Below, in pieces: positions 59,701-64,000 of a DNA stretch of 64,000 bases. Every line of letters begins with the position of its first letter. Position 1 is the stretch's first letter. The translations under genes and the position numbers were made by a program. Source of the stretch: Viscum album (taxonomy: Eukaryota > Streptophyta > Magnoliopsida > Santalales > Viscaceae); assembly GCA_963277665.1 (NCBI GenBank), contig OY728128.1, positions 1,869,188,988 through 1,869,252,987 on the forward strand. Direction: 5' to 3'. The notes beneath the pieces were generated by a model that made no database searches, had not been told where the DNA came from, and saw only the letters and a program-made list of their open reading frames with translations.

Positions 59701-60437
59701 TTCATCATATTACAGGTACTTCCTTCAAACTTCTGGATTAGGATGAAGTAGGTGATTAGAGACGGGTGCCGTTGGGAACCTCGGCTAAGTTATTTATTTT
59801 ATTACATTTAATTAATTATTTGCAATTGTTATATAATGGCACACTGTATTTTATTATTTCATGAAATGGAAAAGTTTAGACACCGTTGGTGTCGAACTAT
59901 TGGGATTTTATCTCACACCTTTCTTGGGAGTCATTGACACCCAAGTAGATTATATGATTGTAGGTATTGACAAAGGGAAGTGTGCTGCTTCCGATGCTTG
60001 ATCGTTTCTTTCTTCCTAAGATGGAGACTAGAGGTAGAGGACCAAGAATTTCTTGTGATGTAGTTTTCACACTTTGTGTATTTTCATTTTAGTTGATAGC
60101 ATGCTTGAGTTTTTGTTTTCCATGCTTTCAGTTTAGACAGACATCATGGCATGACATTTTTTTATGAGCCTTCACAATTGATTATTATTCAATTGGATTA
60201 TTCATATCACTTCTACTGTAGTTTAATCTTTTATATGCTTCCGCTATTTATTATAAATGGTTGTTTACTTCCATTGTGATAATACCTATTACCTATGAGG
60301 GAATAGTCTCCCTCTCAGACACAAAAAGGCCATCACTGCTAGCCAGCAGCCTCTAGAATTTATGGAGATGCGCTTGAGGTCATGTAACCCACCATCCAGG
60401 CCACTATCTTAGAGGTGAGATGGGTTGGGACGTTACA
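56752..60437 (+). repeat. LTR D of the array
   Basis: This 3686-bp LTR starts TGTAACATCCCGTG and ends GGGACGTTACA, the best-kept LTR end of the four. The paired 60-bp repeats start at 57132 and 57314. The next base onward (60438) returns to CACTA transposase coding sequence. Confidence 0.92.
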
Positions 60438-62049
60438 AAATGTCATGTTATAATGGAAAGAATTATACCGATTAGATTGAGAAGATTGTTGAATTATATG
60501 ATTTGGGATACACTAACAGAGATACAATATTTTTTAGAGACATTTGTGTGGTGACAACTGACTACGATGAAGTAAGCAGACTGTAAGAAGACGTTGTTTT
60601 AATTTTATGCAAACTGGAAAAAATCTTCCCACCATATTTGTTTGAATCAATGGAATATTTGATATTAATTTTTCCACATGGAGAAAAATGTGGAGGTTCT
60701 GTACAATTTAGATGGATATAACCATTCGAGAGATGCATCTAGAAATTGAAAAAAAAGTATGTAACAAAGCATTAGTTGAAGGCTTAATTGCAGAAGCTTA
60801 TTTGCAGGAGGAAATTTATTTATTATGATCTCATTACTTTCAATCTGAATACCCCTCAAAACAAAACCACATGGGTCGTAATGAGGGAAATGCCGATGAT
60901 GACCTGAGCAATCAATTATCAGTTTTCAATCAGTATGAACTTGGCTTTAGTGGAGTTCATGAACAATGTATTTCAAATGATAAACATCACAGAGCTCATA
61001 CATATGTTCTTCTCAACTATGAAGAAATGTCACTAGTTTTACTATAAGTGATCCTATTACTTATTCTATAATTTTATTTAATGTAAATTAATATTATTGT
61101 ATTTGTAGGTTATATGATAATCATACTAAGAAATAATTTCCACAAATTACAGCAGCTTCCCTAGAAGAACATCGACAAATTTTTTTTCTCTACTAGTTTG
61201 AAAAATTGGAAAAGTACATTATTTTTGGTTTAACATATAAAATTAATTTATTACTTGTAATAGTGATAATTGTTTTTACAAATTTTTAGGTATTTGTACA
61301 TGTTGATAAGATCGATAATTTATTGTGTATATTGAGTAACCCACCATCCAAAATGGTTAAATATTATAATGTATATGTGGTGAATGGTTATCGATTTCAT
61401 ACACGTGCATATGGGGAATTGAAAAAAATCAATGAATAGTGGTGTTTTCTTAAAGGGATCACATCATAGAGAGAATGAAGTTAAATTTTACAACATGCTT
61501 GAAGAAATTATTGAACTCTATTATCTATGACAGAATTAAATAACAATGTTTAAATGTCAATGGATGGATACGAAGAGAGGATTGTGTATTCATCAGACTA
61601 ATGGAATCATTGATATTAAATATAAAAGTCTTCTTTTTGTAAATGAATTATTTTTATTCGATCATCAGACACATAAAATTTATTATGCACAATATTGTGC
61701 TACTGCAAGAGAGTTGGGTGATTGGTGGAGCATAATAAAAATTAAATGTCGATAAAATTAGTTTACTCAAAGTGAATGTGGTTCCACTGAAGTGAAAAGA
61801 AATGAAATTTTTCAAGAGACTTCTCCAAATATATCTATTTCACTAAGATACATGAATATCGATAATGACACCCCACAATTAAGGGTCGATGATGACGATG
61901 ATGTTAATGATTCTACAAATGAATTTGAAACTACAAGAGATGATCAAACTAAAATTAATATGGAAATTGATGATGTTGAGGAAGAAGATGAAGACATTGA
62001 CATCAAAAACTATGAAGATGAGTATAAATATGAGAATTTACACAATTGA
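60438..62049 (+). pseudogene. CACTA transposase, C-terminal part (DUF4218, DUF4216, acidic tail)
   Basis: This part continues the gene broken at 18808. After CHVIMERIIPIRLRRLLN it shows the DUF4218 pattern: FFRDICVVTTDYDEVSRL, ILCKLEKIFPPYLFESMEYL, GGSVQFRWIYPFER and KVCNKALVEGLIAEAYLQEE. Two introns probably follow (about 61047-61108 and 61215-61290, acceptors TTTGTAG and TTTTTAG). Then come SNPPSKMVKYYNVYVVNGYR (about 61330-61400) and DUF4216 with FKCQWMDTKRG and YAQYCATARELGDWW (to 61755). The end, 61870-62046, is a highly acidic tail rich in Asp and Glu. A frameshift near 60525 and several stops show that it is inactive. Confidence 0.88.
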
Positions 62050-62135
62050 ATGCTGGTTATAATCAAATATAATTTATATCTATATATAATAGTTGTTTTC
62101 AACTATTTGCTAACAACAATCATTTTGTGTTTCAG

Positions 62136-63653
62136 ATGGACCTGGATTTGTATTGTCTATTACAGGAGGCTAATCTACCTTTAAATGAGTAGGATATTGA
62201 TTCATCTAACCCTCAGGATGTTGGTACTTCAAGGAGCACTCAAAGGGGGCATGGTCTTGCTCGAACTATGATTCCTGACCCTATCCCTGAGCAACGTCCA
62301 CATCTTGGGTTTGATCCACGCACGCAGAGGTATGTTTAGGTGTGTATTTTAGTGATTTTTCATTAATTTATTTATATTTTCATTGTTTGATTATCTATTA
62401 TTTTTTTCGTAGCTTTACACATATAGCCATTGGACACGGGAGCGCTATATTGCTCAATTATTTTTCAGAGGCATGGGCCTCAAGGGATCAGATTCCGGAT
62501 GATATTCAGCATCGTATGTTTGATCATTAGCTGGTACATAAATAAATAATATATATTTTGAAATAAATTTATTTAATAACTTGATATTAAAAATTATTTA
62601 TAGGGTTTATGGTATCCCATCGATGAAAGCATGTGTGGCGCTATCTGGAAGGCATAGAAAGGGGTTATGCATTCATGTTGCAGTTAGTTTTTGCATAATT
62701 TGAGAAAGAGTGCAATGAAGAAAGCAAGAAAGGCAGAGTTTGATGATCCATGTCGCGTCCACTCACCAAATTACATTTCATCTCAGGTTTGGGATAGATT
62801 ATGTACACATTGGTTGAATAGGTAGTTTCAGAGTATATCATCGGTAGTTCGCCACAATCGGGGGAGACAGGAGGTGACACATCAAGCCGGTAGCAAGACA
62901 TTCAATACACATAGAGAGAATATGGTATGCACTTTTTTTAAATATTTTATATAACTTTTAAATGTAAACGGTTTATTTTATATTCATGTAGGAAGTTATA
63001 GAACCCGATATTATGGAGTTCAATATTTATAGGCAGATGTTCAGTGATCCGACCACTAGAGAGATTAGATGTGCTCACCAGTATTAGATTGTGGCCAGTA
63101 TAATTTATTTTTGAGTTTTAAATTTAATTGAAAATAAATTTTTAATAATTTTAATTTTAAATTGCAATTGAAGGAGTCATATGAGGCCGTGACATCTCAG
63201 TCACAGGATGAGAGTCGGATTGAGACTAGTGCTCAGACCATTGCCCACCCATTTAATGAGTCAACATGGATTCCGACAACCTAGTATGCCTTCAAGAAAG
63301 GCTGAGTTGTTGGTATCAGCTCTCGATTGATGCCTAAGAGTTTTTATGGCACCGTTGTGATGTCATCATCCAGTTCGAGAGGATCTCATGGAGAGACATC
63401 ATCATCATCTACACAGTATCAAGAGGAGCTGCAAGCTCAGAGTGAGCTTATAGAGAGTATGCGTAGAGAGAAGTAGAATATGTATCAATGGAAGCAACAA
63501 TAGGAAGAGCTCTGACCACAACAGCAACAACAAGAGGATGAGATGTTTCGATGGCAGTAGTAGCTGATGGAGTACATGCGATGACTGACTCGGAGTTTTG
63601 GGATGAAGTTCCCTCCACTATCTCCTCTAGCTCCTCTAGACACCCCCCAATGA
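62136..63653 (+). pseudogene. tnpA-like protein (plant Ptta/En/Spm family), decayed, about five exons
   Basis: Exon 1 starts at ATG 62136 after TTTCAG and ends at GCAGAG before GTATGT (62330). Further exons begin after CGTAG (62412), TTATAG (62605), CATGTAG (62992) and TTGAAG (63175). The peptide includes FSEAWASRDQIPDDIQHRMFD, KKARKAEFDDPCR, GRQEVTHQAGSKTFNTHREN and a Gln/Glu-rich coiled-coil-like C-terminus. This order is typical of the second CACTA protein, which binds subterminal repeats. About fourteen in-frame stops occur: eleven TAG, three TGA and no TAA. Exon edges are my reading of splice signals. Confidence 0.82.
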
Positions 63654-64000
63654 TTTATTTTAGTCTTTATAAAAAATTATTTGCATGTAATTGTTTTTTG
63701 CAATATTAACTATTTAAATTTTTAAATATCGTGTTTTTTATATTATTACGAATATTACATTTTTTAGTATTTATTTGATTTTTTATATTTTTGAAAATCT
63801 TGAGATTTTTAATATATTACTAATATTAATATTATTATTTAATGAATATTAAAAATATTATTATTTAATGAATATTAAATATATTTTTATTATTATATTA
63901 TTTGATAATTTGATAATTTAATTTATGTTGTTAATATTAATAATATTATTTCATTTATATTAGTTTTATATTATTATTAGTATTTTTTTACTTTATTGGA
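63654..64000. other. AT-rich stretch after the tnpA-like gene
   Basis: Words such as TTAATATTATTATTTAATGAATATTAAA repeat irregularly. No gene is seen and the CACTA 3' subterminal repeats are not yet reached, so the element continues beyond the window. Confidence 0.5.

Larger units (their letters stand above)
18809..60437 (+). mobile_element. Tandem array of one LTR retroelement: four LTRs, three internal regions
   Basis: Four copies of a 3.7 kb LTR (18809-25580 with a nested insert, 28482-32185, 50132-53844, 56752-60437) alternate with three copies of a 2.9 kb internal region, all in plus orientation. Each LTR begins TGTAACRTC and ends near GGACGTTACA. Each internal region opens with AAGTGGTATCAGAG-like primer binding sequence and closes with a purine tract before the next TGTAAC. 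The transposase reading continues across the outer edges, so the whole array occupies one insertion point. The expected 5-bp duplication is poor (GACTA left, AAATG right; the ancestral site was probably GACTG). No gag or pol is recognisable. Confidence 0.88.
13768..64000 (+). mobile_element. CACTA (En/Spm) transposon, 5' part, heavily invaded, runs off the right edge
   Basis: The element starts with CACTATGG at 13768, followed by subterminal repeats of the TTTGCGAYGGG type in both orientations, a TATA box, an AT-rich leader and intron, and two genes in the standard CACTA order. These are a TNP2-type transposase (16837-18808 plus 60438-62049) and a tnpA-like protein (62136-63653). Both are broken by many stop codons. 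A 41.6 kb retrotransposon array sits inside the first gene. The 3' terminus and the 3-bp target duplication are outside the window. Without the array the visible part would be about 8.6 kb, a normal size for a plant CACTA element. Confidence 0.9.

Noticed and set aside
18809..60437. Endogenous pararetrovirus insertion
   Set aside because: The repeats have LTR ends, primer sites and purine tracts of LTR retroelements, and no viral movement, coat or polymerase protein is seen.

Overview
The window looks like intergenic DNA from a large, repeat-rich flowering-plant nuclear genome. I found no host gene, rRNA or ordinary tRNA gene. Almost everything readable belongs to plant transposable elements: Ty3/gypsy-type LTR elements with very long LTRs, a CACTA (En/Spm) DNA transposon, an L1-type LINE and a probable tRNA-derived SINE. 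The background is strongly AT-rich. The species cannot be fixed from this sequence.

Layout. (1) 1-2936: non-coding DNA with a long AT-rich inverted repeat (arms about 530-900 and 2040-2445). (2) 2942-13711: a complete minus-strand LTR retrotransposon with 4.0 kb LTRs and a perfect 5-bp target duplication GATGG. Its internal part is 2.8 kb and encodes only a decayed Gag. (3) From 13768 to beyond the right edge: a CACTA transposon on the plus strand. It shows the CACTA terminus, subterminal TTTGCGA-type repeats, a TATA box, a 1.8 kb AT-rich decamer array, a foldback sequence, a TNP2-type transposase pseudogene (16837-18808 and 60438-62049) and a tnpA-like pseudogene (62136-63653). Its 3' end lies outside the window.

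The TNP2 pseudogene is split at one codon by 41.6 kb of nested DNA (18809-60437). This is a tandem array of one LTR family in the order LTR A, internal 1, LTR B, internal 2, LTR C, internal 3, LTR D. LTRs are about 3.7 kb and internal parts about 2.9 kb with no recognisable protein. LTR A is interrupted by a 3.1 kb solo LTR related to the element in (2). Internal 2 is interrupted by a second gag-only element, called E here (33799-48832). The 5' LTR of E is itself interrupted by a 5'-truncated LINE (34173-37299), and the internal part of E carries a probable SINE (about 43460-43580). Nesting is therefore four deep: CACTA, array, E, LINE.

No gene here looks intact. The biology is that of non-autonomous retroelements, which would depend on pol proteins made elsewhere, and of a decayed autonomous CACTA. 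The most noteworthy signals are the four-LTR tandem array, two separate gag-only families with nearly equal internal lengths, nucleosome-scale spacing (182 and about 190 bp) of duplicated motifs in two LTR families, and a hairpin in the non-coding array element with a compensatory base change. I did not find a clearly new defence, toxin or regulatory system.
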